From: Lysobacter arenosi
Lineage (GTDB): Bacteria > Pseudomonadota > Gammaproteobacteria > Xanthomonadales > Xanthomonadaceae
Length of the DNA stretch: 64,000 nt
Direction of reading: 5' to 3'
Assembly (NCBI RefSeq): GCF_016613475.2
Contig: NZ_CP071517.1
Span: forward strand, 3,162,001 to 3,226,000
A program made the translations under genes and the position numbers. Below the pieces are notes generated by a model. That model was given only the letters and a program-made list of their open reading frames with translations, was not told the origin of the DNA and searched no databases. Below are positions 46,018 through 53,885 of the stretch, in pieces. How positions within the stretch are numbered: the first letter of the stretch is position 1; each line of letters opens with the position of its first letter.

Positions 46018-46405
46018 CTTTCCTGAATCGAACAGAGATACTTCTCGAAACTTTCAAGAAGCTTCATTCAGTGAAGGTTTGCTAGCAAATCAGCAAGAGT
46101 CCGAGTCGGCGTTGCTGCCAGACTCCTACATTGGCGGATCGAAATCCAAGCCTAGCACCCTGGTTAAGCAAAACAAGCGCCTTGATGTCACGAGTTACAG
46201 CATGACTATTACTCTCATGACCTACCAGATACGCGTGGTGGCACTTGGCGCAGCAAGTCGTTTCGACAGCCGCAGCTCGTAGGCGACATTCCGCGTCGCC
46301 ACACCACTCGATCTTCTTCATGAATCGGCCGCGTCCGCAGCGGACATCGGCGGCTGCATCGGGCATGGGCTAAACTCACCACGGCTCATTTGCGGAGGTT
46401 CTGCA
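46018..46405. other. start of accessory region, no recognised gene
   Basis: 388 nt, AT-richer than the flanks. A minus-strand frame at 46082-46366 (94 aa, with CCAKCHHAYL-like cysteines) is open but I cannot support it as a gene; it may be a fragment of a zinc-binding protein. Confidence 0.4.
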
Positions 46406-46570
46406 ATGGACAGTGATCCTCAGTATGAGTTGATCGATCGCCTCGTGAACGAAATGCAGGAGTTCCGGGAAGAGGAGAAGAATTCGCCGTATCAGGCGAG
46501 CACTTGCAGATGTGGATGGAGGGAGAGCTGTTCCACACGAAGAGATGGTCACATGGGTAGCTTCTCTTAG
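46406..46570 (+). CDS. small hypothetical protein, possibly frameshifted
   Basis: 54 aa with a very good Shine-Dalgarno (GCGGAGGTT, 6 nt before ATG). Starts MDSDPQYELIDRLVNEMQEF, an acidic helix. After codon 31 the given frame turns Cys/Arg-rich while another frame reads EHLQMWMEGELFHTKRW before a stop, so a one-base indel near 46500 is possible. Immediately upstream of the antitoxin-like gene. Unknown function. Confidence 0.4.
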   Translation: MDSDPQYELIDRLVNEMQEFREEEKNSPYQASTCRCGWRESCSTRRDGHMGSFS

Positions 46571-46586
46571 CTAGCGCCTATTTTAG

Positions 46587-46979
46587 ATGCATGACGTTCC
46601 CACAACAGACCTCCAAACCCCTGCCGCTACGCGAGTGGCCTTGCGTACGTTCTTTCGTATTTCTGAGGCATGGCAATTGGATGGAGCAGAGGAAGCCATC
46701 TTGCTTGGCGAGCTTCCAGCGATCGTAGGAACGTGGCGTGAGCGACCACCCGAAGAGCCGCTTCCGCGGGCGACTCTCGAACGACTGTCCCACCTATTCG
46801 GGATCTACGCTTCGCTGGTGGAGCTGTTCCAAGATCCTAGCCGCGCACACGCTTGGCTCCGACGGCCCAATACAGCACCATTATTCGGCGGCGACACAGC
46901 CTTGGCGCGTATGCTTCTTGGAGATGTGGATGACCTGCAGGCCGTTCGCGAGTATCTCGAAGCCCAATTCGACCATTGA
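46587..46979 (+). CDS. MbcA/ParS/Xre-type antitoxin domain protein, no toxin adjacent
   Basis: 130 aa. C-terminal DUF2384 toxin-binding domain: AHAWLRRPNTAPLFGGDTAL then RMLLGDVDDLQAVREYLEAQ. The N-terminal half (VALRTFFRISEAWQLDGAEE) is the expected helix-turn-helix region. Such antitoxins normally pair with a RES-domain toxin encoded next to them; none is found on either side here. Orphan or remnant in the decayed island. Confidence 0.8.
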   Translation: MHDVPTTDLQTPAATRVALRTFFRISEAWQLDGAEEAILLGELPAIVGTWRERPPEEPLPRATLERLSHLFGIYASLVELFQDPSRAHAWLRRPNTAPLFGGDTALARMLLGDVDDLQAVREYLEAQFDH

Positions 46980-47105
46980 TCCCAAGTCGCGGCCTGTCCT
47001 GGTCGGCAGACGGGATGCGGCGGACGGGGCTGAGCCCTCGGGCGATGCCGCTTCTGGCCAATCGCGAACAATGGGGCTGCCTGGTCGCCAAGGGCCACTT
47101 CCAGC

Positions 47106-47129
47106 GTCCGCTTTCGGCCAGGAGCGGAC
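47106..47129. repeat. palindromic repeat, copy 1 (TGTCCGCTT family)
   Basis: GTCCGCT / AGCGGAC around TTCGGCCAGG. Same sequence family as 48604-48631 and a diverged copy at 49179-49207. All three are in intergenic or poorly coding parts of the accessory region. Confidence 0.65.
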
Positions 47130-47147
47130 ATCCGGCCACTGTCACAA

Positions 47148-47195
47148 GGATTCAAAATCCCCGTGTCGGCGGTTCGATTCCCTCCCGAGCCACCA
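47148..47195 (+). other. 3' tRNA fragment (att-site remnant)
   Basis: GGATTCAAAATCC resembles an anticodon arm (CAA or UCA), GGTTCGATTCC is a canonical T-loop, and CCGAGCCACCA looks like an acceptor 3' strand with encoded CCA. No matching 5' half (acceptor strand and D-arm) precedes it, so it is not a functional tRNA. Integrative elements often leave such 3' tRNA copies as attachment-site repeats. Confidence 0.6.
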
Positions 47196-47210
47196 TGCAT
47201 TAAACGTAAA

Positions 47211-47246
47211 CCCAGTAAGGCTCTCAGGCTTTACTGGGCTTTTTCG
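47211..47246 (+). terminator. intrinsic terminator after the tRNA fragment
   Basis: CCCAGTAA / TTACTGGG stem with a 12-nt loop followed by CTTTTT. Position 16 nt after the CCA suggests it was the terminator of the original tRNA or of the attachment-site context. Confidence 0.75.
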
Positions 47247-47267
47247 TTTTGGGCTGACGCGAGGTCG

Positions 47268-47287
47268 TGGGTAGCATCTGGGTAGCA
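47268..47287. repeat. short direct repeat TGGGTAGCA x2
   Basis: TGGGTAGCA at 47268-47276 and again at 47279-47287 (11-bp period, about one DNA turn), downstream of the tRNA fragment. This could be an integrase arm-type binding site; no integrase gene is present. Confidence 0.4.
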
Positions 47288-47298
47288 AGGCGATTCGG

Positions 47299-47532
47299 TC
47301 AGCCCCCATGGGCCGAGCGGAAATCCGCACGGAGTCGCCAGATCATCCACGTGCCGCTGATGACCAGCGCGAATGCGAGCGCGAACAGCCCGATCGGAAC
47401 GACCCATCCGAGGACCTCGACGACTGGACGCATTAGGTCGCCTGCCCCTTTGCTGATTGTGGCAAGAAGTCCGTTGAGGACCAGCGCCGCTATAGCAACC
47501 ACGGCGCCCTGCCAGACGCGGACACTCGCCAT
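47299..47532 (-). CDS. small two-TM hypothetical protein
   Basis: 77 aa from ATG 47532, preceded by AAAGG at 8 nt. Two hydrophobic helices (VVAIAALVLNGLLATI and VVPIGLFALAFALVISGTWM) and a basic tail. Not recognised. Upstream (47533-47795) holds a 20-codon frame at 47747 only. Confidence 0.5.
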   Translation of the reverse strand: MASVRVWQGAVVAIAALVLNGLLATISKGAGDLMRPVVEVLGWVVPIGLFALAFALVISGTWMIWRLRADFRSAHGG

Positions 47533-47795
47533 GCGTTCTGCCTTTCGATATCCACGGTCCAAGCTCATGCGCACAGTCAGCCTGAGCCGCCCGGACGGGG
47601 TTGTGACGACGCGCTTCCAATGGCCTGGAGCGCCTCAGGGCCATTGATCCGCATCATTCTAAGGCGGCCGGCGCGCTGACCCGCGCCACCGGGGCTCCAT
47701 TGATACGCGTCTCATCCTGTGCTCTTTTCGTCGCTAGCATGTAGGCATGACCCGACTCCCGCTCCCGCCCGACATCACTTGGCGCCGAGGCTGTT

Positions 47796-48032
47796 GTGAG
47801 CGGTCCTGACACCACGCGCTGGCTGCGCTGCGGCCCGGTTGCGGTGACGGTTGTCGCCTTCCATAACGACGTTTGGCGGACGACGGTCAACCGGCACTTG
47901 GACGTGAAGCGGGAGCGGAAGGCCCACACGTCGAGTGAGGCCCTGGCAATCGCTGGGGTGGAGCGCTGGGCTGTGGCGAATGCGGGGCGGATCAGGGCCA
48001 GCTTGCAACGCACTGCAGCAGGAGCACACTAA
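47796..48032 (+). CDS. small hypothetical protein
   Basis: 78 aa, GTG start with no clear ribosome site. Begins MSGPDTTRWLRCGPVAVTVV and contains TSSEALAIAGVERWAVANAG. An ATG frame at 47747 (MTRLPLPPDITWRRGC) runs into this region in another frame and may be the true N-terminus if one base is missing near 47790. Unknown function. Confidence 0.4.
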   Translation: MSGPDTTRWLRCGPVAVTVVAFHNDVWRTTVNRHLDVKRERKAHTSSEALAIAGVERWAVANAGRIRASLQRTAAGAH

Positions 48033-48062
48033 ATACTCGCCAAGCTCGGTGGGGACCGGACC

Positions 48063-48299
48063 ATGCAGCTACCTCTGGATGAGCTCGATCGGCGCCTAGA
48101 TTCGCTGGACGAAGTCATTTTGTTAATGCTGAAAGACCAGACGGACCGGGAGTATCTGTTGGCTGTCGTTGCATCGGCTGCTGAAGGAATTCAGAGTCTT
48201 GCAGGCCCACATCATGACTACGTTTCGGCACGAGTGCTGGAGATCGTCACCGCCCATGGGCTGGGGCTTCGACCTGCGGCCGACCATGACCCCACCTGA
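48063..48299 (+). CDS. small hypothetical protein
   Basis: 78 aa with Shine-Dalgarno GGGGACC before ATG 48063. Acidic and helical (MQLPLDELDRRLDSLDEVIL). Not recognised. Tandem with the small genes at 47796 and 48328. Confidence 0.5.
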   Translation: MQLPLDELDRRLDSLDEVILLMLKDQTDREYLLAVVASAAEGIQSLAGPHHDYVSARVLEIVTAHGLGLRPAADHDPT

Positions 48300-48327
48300 G
48301 CGAAACACATCACCCCAAGGAACCGGA

Positions 48328-48564
48328 ATGGACGAGAGAGAAGCTTTCTTCGAAGGCCAGCTAACGGCCATGCAATGGGCTTTGTGGGCCATTATTGATG
48401 CCTCCCCTTCTCGCGATGCCATCTGCGCGACGGCACTCCGGGGAGTAGCCGCGCACGATGAGCGTTATCGCCAAAGTGACCTGAGCCCGGCAATTCGCGA
48501 TGAGTTCCTGAAAGGTCTGAACACTGTCGCCGATCTGCTGTTCGCGCCGCGGGGTGACACCTAG
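48328..48564 (+). CDS. small hypothetical protein; 3' part duplicated at 53.2 kb
   Basis: 78 aa from ATG 48328, preceded by CCAAGGAACC. Helical and acidic (MDEREAFFEGQLTAMQWALW). Its last half (HDERYRQSDLSPAIRDEF ... NTVADLLFAPRGDT) recurs as a decayed copy at 53140-53307. Unknown function. Confidence 0.55.
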   Translation: MDEREAFFEGQLTAMQWALWAIIDASPSRDAICATALRGVAAHDERYRQSDLSPAIRDEFLKGLNTVADLLFAPRGDT

Positions 48565-48603
48565 CCGGCCAAGTCCTTGGCGACTGTGTCGAGACCGGTC
48601 CCC

Positions 48604-48631
48604 ATGTCCGCTTTCGGCCAGAAGCGGACAT
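48604..48631. repeat. palindromic repeat, copy 2 (TGTCCGCTT family)
   Basis: Perfect 10-bp stem ATGTCCGCTT / AAGCGGACAT with an 8-nt loop TCGGCCAG, between two convergent genes. Confidence 0.75.
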
Positions 48632-48635
48632 CGTG

Positions 48636-49118
48636 CTAATCACGTTTCACGCATGGCCGAAATGCATCAGTCGTCCACGTGTTTTTGTCCTGGTCTTCAA
48701 TCCGGATGCGGAAACTCCGGGAATTGTCCGCTTCACCGACTTCGTACAGCATCGCCGCAAGTATTGTCCGATCGCCGGGATCGATCTTCAACGTAGGTTG
48801 CGCCATCGGACCATGCCCACCCGGACCATGCCGCCACGCGACATTACCGGCGTCATCAAGAATCTCGTAGGACAACCAACTCAGTGGGTACGGCGGGCCC
48901 GAGGCTCCGTCGATCCAGACTCGCAGGACGCCGTGGCTACCGTTTTGCACGCGAACGCTGACCGGAATGTCCTGGCGACGCCGGTCGCATTCCAGAACCG
49001 GCGCTTCTACCTTGACATCAACGAGGTCGGGCGTCATGCGATGCAGCGACGCGCAGCCTGGTGCCACCGACAGAACGAGCATTGATACCGCCAGCGAATA
49101 TTTGGCGTTAGTCGCCAC
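48636..49118 (-). CDS. putative lipoprotein of unknown function
   Basis: 160 aa, GTG start at 49118 supported by AAGGGGGCG upstream. Signal MATNAKYSLAVSMLVLSVAPGC with a lipobox-like VAPGC, then a beta-rich domain (VEAPVLECDRRRQDIPVSVR, VLRVWIDGASGPP, SFRIRIEDQDKNTW). Looks like a small Ig-like periplasmic domain. Not recognised. Confidence 0.6.
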   Translation of the reverse strand: MATNAKYSLAVSMLVLSVAPGCASLHRMTPDLVDVKVEAPVLECDRRRQDIPVSVRVQNGSHGVLRVWIDGASGPPYPLSWLSYEILDDAGNVAWRHGPGGHGPMAQPTLKIDPGDRTILAAMLYEVGEADNSRSFRIRIEDQDKNTWTTDAFRPCVKRD

Positions 49119-49535
49119 ATCGCCCCCTTGCGAAGTATGGCTCAAGCAGCTCAGACCCGGTCCCAACGAACAGATCAAATGTCCCCTTTTGGGTCGAAAG
49201 CGGTCATAGAAATGCACCGGCTGAGGTCAGCCGTTGGCGCGCTAGATGACTCTCTTTGTGTGGACCTGGATGTCGGCGTCCATGGCGAGGCACTACGAAA
49301 CCACTCGCGCAAGGTGCGCCGCAGGCTCCGCATCGTCGTCTGCGACCTGACCAGCCTTACACGGCCCATGTGCGCCGCACCAGAGAAGCGCTGATCCTAA
49401 ATGTGAAGTTGCTGTGCATATCCGAAGGGCGCAGTCTTCATCAGGGTTGGCCGCATGGCGCCTCCACGCCGACGAACGGTAGCTGCGAACGCCTGCTCGC
49501 CCGCTGGTGGGACAGAGTTGGCGTATTGTGCGGTC
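49119..49535. other. intergenic stretch with a decayed palindrome
   Basis: 417 nt without a supported gene. A third, imperfect copy of the TGTCCGCTT palindrome lies at 49179-49207 (ATGTCCCCTTT / AAAGCGGTCAT). A short plus-strand frame from 49212 shows no family match. Confidence 0.45.
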
Positions 49536-50702
49536 ATGATGCATCAGTTTCTCACCGCGAACCGGAAAGAACTAATTGCCCGCTGCCGGGCAAAGGTCGC
49601 CGAGCGATCGCCGCCTGGCGTAGCCGGTGAGGAGCTGGAGCATGGGGTCACTGTGTTCCTTGAGCAGGTGATCAAGACACTCGCGTTGGAACGGACATCG
49701 GATCCTATGCGGAGCCGAAAGGTTTCTGGCCGTTCCGGCGGGGGCAAGCCCGCGCTGTCGGAAATCGGCGATTCGGCGGCGCAGCACGGCAAGGAACTGA
49801 TGCAGCATGGCTTCACGGTCGAGGAAGTGGTGCACGACTATGGTGACCTATGCCAAGCGATAACTGATTTGGCATTTGAGCAGGATGCGGCAATAAGCAT
49901 CGATGAGTTCAGGACGCTCAATCGATGCCTGGACAACGCAATTGCTAACGCCGTGACCGAGTTTGGGTACCAACGCGACTTTGTCGTCGCCGACAAACAA
50001 GCAGACGCTCTGAATGAGCGGCTAGGATTCTTTGCCCACGAATTGCGCAATCAGTTGTGCACCGCCACCTTGGCGCTTTCTATCATCAAGGAGGGCAGCG
50101 TTGGTTTGACCGGCGCGACCGGTGGTGTACTCGACCGGGCCCTGGTCGGGTTGAGTAATCTTATTGACCGTTCCCTCGCAGAGGTCCGTATGACAGCGGG
50201 CATGCCGCTGCAGAATCGGCTCTTCTCGGTCGCGGATTTCCTTGCGGAGGTCAAGCTCTCCGCCTCGCTGGAAGCGGACGTGAGGGGTTGCAAGCTAACC
50301 GTCTCGGACGTGGATCCCCTGTTGGCACTCGATGTGGATCGGGACTTGCTGCTGTCGGCGGCCGGGAATCTCCTGCAGAACGCATTCAAGTTCTCGCACC
50401 CTCATGGTGAGATCAGCCTCAACGCCTATGCAGTGGCTGACCGTGTCCTGATCGACGTCGAAGACCAGTGCGGCGGCCTTCCGCCCGGCGACGCGGAGAA
50501 GATGTTCATCCCTTTCACGCAGGGCGCTGATGACAGGAGCGGTCTGGGATTGGGGCTGTCGATCTCTCGTCGCAGTATTGAGGCGAACCTGGGGGTCCTC
50601 AGCGTGCGCAACGTGCCAGGTTCCGGATGCGTCTTTACTATCGACCTACCTCGTCACTCGGTGGCGGAAGTGCCTTCGACCGTTTCGCCGGTGGTCGATT
50701 AG
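49536..50702 (+). CDS. soluble sensor histidine kinase with RsbRD-like N-terminal domain
   Basis: 388 aa from ATG 49536 (ATG 49539 also possible). No transmembrane helices. N-terminal helical domain (about 1-160; FLTANRKELIARCRAKVAER, HGFTVEEVVHDYGDLCQ) resembles RsbRD/RsbT-antagonist N-domains found in other kinases. H-box FFAHELRNQLCTATLALS, N-box LLQNAFKFSHP, G-boxes VEDQCGGLPPG and RSGLGLGLSI complete a kinase core. No response regulator is adjacent; the lone receiver at 53616 is the nearest. Confidence 0.85.
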   Translation: MMHQFLTANRKELIARCRAKVAERSPPGVAGEELEHGVTVFLEQVIKTLALERTSDPMRSRKVSGRSGGGKPALSEIGDSAAQHGKELMQHGFTVEEVVHDYGDLCQAITDLAFEQDAAISIDEFRTLNRCLDNAIANAVTEFGYQRDFVVADKQADALNERLGFFAHELRNQLCTATLALSIIKEGSVGLTGATGGVLDRALVGLSNLIDRSLAEVRMTAGMPLQNRLFSVADFLAEVKLSASLEADVRGCKLTVSDVDPLLALDVDRDLLLSAAGNLLQNAFKFSHPHGEISLNAYAVADRVLIDVEDQCGGLPPGDAEKMFIPFTQGADDRSGLGLGLSISRRSIEANLGVLSVRNVPGSGCVFTIDLPRHSVAEVPSTVSPVVD

Positions 50703-50705
50703 TTG

Positions 50706-50933
50706 TCAGCGAGGCAGATGGTGCACCTGCATCTTATCTATCGCGTAGTTCACTGACATATAGGTTGGCGACATGTGCGCCGCCGTTGCCCTCGCACGAT
50801 TCAACGCGTCTTCGAGTCGGTGGGTCGTCGCAACGCCCTTCGGAAGCTGAGAAATGAGCGACTTGACGAGTTCGCGAAGGACCACCACTTCGCCGTGCAG
50901 GTTACAGAAGGCAATTTCCTGTTTGCTTGCCAT
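50706..50933 (-). CDS. small hypothetical protein
   Basis: 75 aa; Shine-Dalgarno GGAGAGCG before ATG 50933. Helical, starts MASKQEIAFCNLHGEVVVLR, with LVKSLISQLPKGVAT. Convergent with the kinase, ending 3 nt after its stop. Not recognised. Confidence 0.55.
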   Translation of the reverse strand: MASKQEIAFCNLHGEVVVLRELVKSLISQLPKGVATTHRLEDALNRARATAAHMSPTYMSVNYAIDKMQVHHLPR

Positions 50934-51049
50934 GACGCTCTCCGATTAACAGTGACTTTGGTTCCTCCGGCACTACGTCCGGAGCGGGCGCTCTGTTTCT
51001 CGCCGTCTAAGGCTTCAATTTCCTAAAACGGGGACAGTCGCGAGCGCAT

Positions 51050-51379
51050 TCACCAGCCATAAAGTGCTAGCGCCACCAGGGTGCCAGCCCCCGTCAACGC
51101 AGTGAACCAGTAGGTAGCCAGCATCACGGTCCTGCCGCGGCCGCAGTAATGCACGCCTTCCTGGTCCGCGCTCGAGAGGTAATCTCGATCGTGCAGATAC
51201 CGCATCGTGACCCGTGCGCTGAGTGCGGTCCGGTCCTGCCAGAAGGCTGGCTGCGCGGCGTGCAGCCACTGGCGCGGATGCCGGACCCGTAGGCGCTGCA
51301 GGAAGGTCACCCAGATGGCCGTCTCCATAGCGATGGCCAATGCGAACGCCATACTCGTGAAGATCGTAATCCTGTTCAT
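51050..51379 (-). CDS. two-TM hypothetical membrane protein
   Basis: 109 aa; GAGGTTCCT precedes ATG 51379. N-terminal helix IFTSMAFALAIAMETAIWVTF, a basic central loop (RVRHPRQWLHAAQPAF, MRYLHDRDYLSSAD), and a C-terminal helix WFTALTGAGTLVALALYGW. Not recognised. Confidence 0.55.
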   Translation of the reverse strand: MNRITIFTSMAFALAIAMETAIWVTFLQRLRVRHPRQWLHAAQPAFWQDRTALSARVTMRYLHDRDYLSSADQEGVHYCGRGRTVMLATYWFTALTGAGTLVALALYGW

Positions 51380-51893
51380 AGGAACCTCAACGACTTCTGA
51401 CCGGTCTTCGGAACCTGTCAGCCGCCAATCTTGGCTCGGTAGAACGACTGTTCGGGATCCGTGCTATAGAGCGCTGCACCGGCCATCCCTCGTTCTCCGC
51501 CGCCTCGATCGCGGCAACCGAACCGCCAAACCCCGGGATCCGGGTCGGTCCATTTGCAACGACTCTGTGATGCTTAATTGGTTGCATGCTCGCTCTCTTC
51601 GTGGGAATCCCCGAACACCTGACTAGCGCGGAAACGCGCTGGTGAAAGGTAGGTGTTCGTGTGAGCAGACGGCATTGGCTCGGCACATGCTTCGCCAATG
51701 CCGACCTCCGTTCGACGCGAATCGTTATGGCTCCGTCGCTTCTGCAACTCTTTGGCGCGAGACCTTGCGCATTGCCGCTCGATGATCCGGTCAGCAGGAA
51801 CTATTGAAGATCCGCCTCAGTCTGCACCAAGGAGGGTTACCCCTGGGTAACTCAGGCAGATGTAGGACTGTGAATAGTCTGCGCCGTCGTCTG
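51380..51893. other. intergenic stretch, no supported gene
   Basis: 514 nt. A minus-strand frame from ATG 51587 (MQPIKHHRVVANGPTRIPGF) is open for about 66 codons but has no family match or clear ribosome site. Confidence 0.35.
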
Positions 51894-52079
51894 TTAAACG
51901 CTGCGATCCCGAAGCAGGAACGTCTTGAGCGCCTCCACATAGCTGTAGTCGGCGGGAGAGAGGCGCGACTGCACATCCTCCAGCTGCGCCCGGAACGCCC
52001 AGCAAAGTTCAAGCATCTTCTTGTGGCTTTCCGCCTCGATCACCGCAGTTCGGCGTCGGACTTCAATCATGCTTTCCAT
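51894..52079 (-). CDS. small hypothetical protein
   Basis: 61 aa from ATG 52079 (GCAGGCG upstream); an ATG at 52115 is an alternative. Entirely helical: MESMIEVRRRTAVIEAESHK and FRAQLEDVQSRLSPADYSYV. Not recognised. Confidence 0.45.
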   Translation of the reverse strand: MESMIEVRRRTAVIEAESHKKMLELCWAFRAQLEDVQSRLSPADYSYVEALKTFLLRDRSV

Positions 52080-52475
52080 GAAACGCCTGCTGCACGCGGC
52101 AGGCCCTTGAGGCATCCGCGTTAGACAACACGGTTAATATTTCAATGTAGCACCTTTGTGGCTGTCGCACCGATTCTCCCACGTCGACCTCTCGCCGCTG
52201 CGATGGCGCAGGCGTGTGATGATTCCGCGAAAGCGGCGCACACACCGCTGGGTGAACGAGATATCGATCCGATCACCAGATTACGGTTACGTAACACTCG
52301 ATAGCGCAGCCTCCAGTGGCACTACGACGCAATGTCGTAACGGCCACTCAGCCGCGCAGCACGTCCCATTCCCCATCCGCTCTGAGCCCTATCGCCCCTG
52401 CCGTCCGGCAGGAGCTTGGCTTCGGCCATCCTCGATTCCGTGCCACCGCGGATCGCATCAAAGGCAATAATATTT
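52080..52475. other. intergenic region upstream of the FAS1 gene
   Basis: 396 nt with no supported gene; AT-richer patches near 52130 and 52460 may hold promoters. Confidence 0.35.
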
Positions 52476-52916
52476 ATGAGCACCATGACCAATACCAGCA
52501 CCAAGAACCTCGTCGATACTGCCGCTGCCAATGGGTCGTTCAAGACCTTTGGCAAGGCCATCGAACGTGCAGGCATGAGCGACACTCTGCGCGGCGTAGG
52601 CCCGTTCACAGTCTTCGCACCGACCGATGCGGCGTTCGACAAGCTTCCGGCGGGCAAGCTGGAGAACCTGTTCAAGCCGGAGAACAAGGAAGAACTGGTC
52701 TCGATTCTGAATTACCACGTCGTCAGCGGTCGCAAGACCATGGCCGATATCGGCAAGTCTGAAACAGCAAAGACGGTCAACGGTCAGTCGGCTCCGATCA
52801 TGTTGACCAATGATAGGGTGAGCATTGACGGCGCGCGCGTCACCTCGGCGGACATCGGTTCCAGCAATGGTGTCATCCATGGAATCGACAAGGTCAATAT
52901 TCCGACCAAGCAATAA
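52476..52916 (+). CDS. fasciclin (FAS1) domain protein without signal peptide
   Basis: 146 aa. Single FAS1 domain: NLVDTAAANGSFKTFGKAIE, GPFTVFAPTDAAFDKLP (H1 motif), and the H2-like segment GVIHGIDKVNIP. FAS1 domains mediate adhesion when secreted, but this protein begins directly with the domain and shows no export signal. Start ATG 52476; CAAAGG lies about 12 nt upstream. Sits alone in the accessory region. Confidence 0.88.
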   Translation: MSTMTNTSTKNLVDTAAANGSFKTFGKAIERAGMSDTLRGVGPFTVFAPTDAAFDKLPAGKLENLFKPENKEELVSILNYHVVSGRKTMADIGKSETAKTVNGQSAPIMLTNDRVSIDGARVTSADIGSSNGVIHGIDKVNIPTKQ

Positions 52917-53139
52917 AGTAGTCGGATTGACCAAGGGAAACGGCGGGCTTGCCTCGCCGTTTTCTTTGCTCAGTGCCACTTGCGAAGACGCCCGCGTTTG
53001 GCGGGTGCTGAGGGTGTCTTCGCTTCGATCGAGTTGCCCTGAAGATGCACTGTGAAGACGAGGGCCGACTACTACACGGATTGGCCTGCCACCCATGGAC
53101 TTTCCCTCCATGCCATATGCCTGATATCGGCCAGAATGA
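52917..53139. other. intergenic region after FAS1
   Basis: 223 nt, no gene. A weak hairpin (GGGCTTGCCTCGCC...) is not a convincing terminator. Confidence 0.3.
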
Positions 53140-53307
53140 AGATGATTGGCATCCACTCTCCACGTCTGCGCGACAGCACTTCGGGGGGCCGGGGGGCCGT
53201 ACACGAGGAGCGTTATCGCCAGAGTGACCTTAGTCCGGCAGTTCGGGATGGTTCCTGCAAGGAACACTGTCGCCGATCTGCTGTTCGCGACGCGGGATAA
53301 CGCCTAG
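53140..53307 (+). pseudogene. decayed copy of the 3' part of the 48328-48564 gene
   Basis: About 150 nt align with 48416-48564: both read GCGCGACxGCACTxCGGGG, GAGCGTTATCGCCA, AGTGACCT, and end AACACTGTCGCCGATCTGC then a TAG stop after CGCCTAG/CACCTAG. Indels break the frame, and there is no start, so it is a fragment. Confidence 0.7.
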
Positions 53308-53615
53308 CGGGGGACTACGCGGCCCACGGCCAACTTTTCGAAATCCTTGATGACAAGCGCGCCATCCAGGGGGGCTTAACTCCACGTAACGCGCAACGCC
53401 GCAATGACTGCGGCGTCACGTGCGGCTACCATTTTGTGCGTAACGTTGTTTGTGCATCGGACTGGTGTCATCCCCAGTCTTGCCATCCGGGCCTCCGTGC
53501 AGCTCTCTGCGAGATGAGGCTAAGCTGTGCAGATTCTTATGACCCAGGACTGCCGCGCCATCACCCAGGTGGGCAGTGCGGCGGCCCATCCCAGGCGTGC
53601 AGCTTGGGGAGCCCT
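53308..53615. other. intergenic region, no supported gene
   Basis: 308 nt between the gene fragment and the receiver gene. Nothing recognised. Confidence 0.35.
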
Positions 53616-53885
53616 GTGCGCATTCTCCTCCTAGAAGACAATGCACTGATGGCTGCATGCGTAGTGCTGGCTTTGGATGCCGAGGGCCACGACACTTTTC
53701 TTGCCTCAACGATAGCCAGCGCTTCCGAGGCGGTTGGCGCCATATCCTTCGACGTGGCAATGCTCGACATCGAGGTCGGCAAAGAGCTCTCTTTTGGTTT
53801 CGCCCATCATTTGGTGGTGAAAGCACCTGCACCTGGACTCCCCGGGTGGTCCACACACTGTTCGCAACCGATCTTCCGGGGATAG
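53616..53885 (+). CDS. lone response-regulator receiver domain, probably truncated
   Basis: 89 aa; GTG 53616 with TTGGGGAG upstream. CheY-like start MRILLLEDNALMAACVVLAL and phospho-acceptor Asp in FDVAMLDIEVG. A receiver should be about 120 aa; beta4 onward (the Thr/Lys switch part) is not recognisable, and a change of frame near 53830 is possible. Likely a decayed regulator; may once have worked with the kinase at 49536. Confidence 0.55.
   Translation: MRILLLEDNALMAACVVLALDAEGHDTFLASTIASASEAVGAISFDVAMLDIEVGKELSFGFAHHLVVKAPAPGLPGWSTHCSQPIFRG

Noticed and set aside
46082..46366. 94-aa minus-strand frame with cysteines
   Set aside because: No ribosome site or family match; kept only as a possible fragment in the region note.
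47148..47195. A functional tRNA gene
   Set aside because: No 5' acceptor strand or D-arm precedes the anticodon/T-arm-like segment, and the stems pair poorly.
49212..49394. Short plus-strand frame after the third palindrome
   Set aside because: No ribosome site, no family match; not supported as a gene.
51387..51698. 103-aa minus-strand frame
   Set aside because: No family similarity, no convincing start and Arg-rich shadow-like composition.
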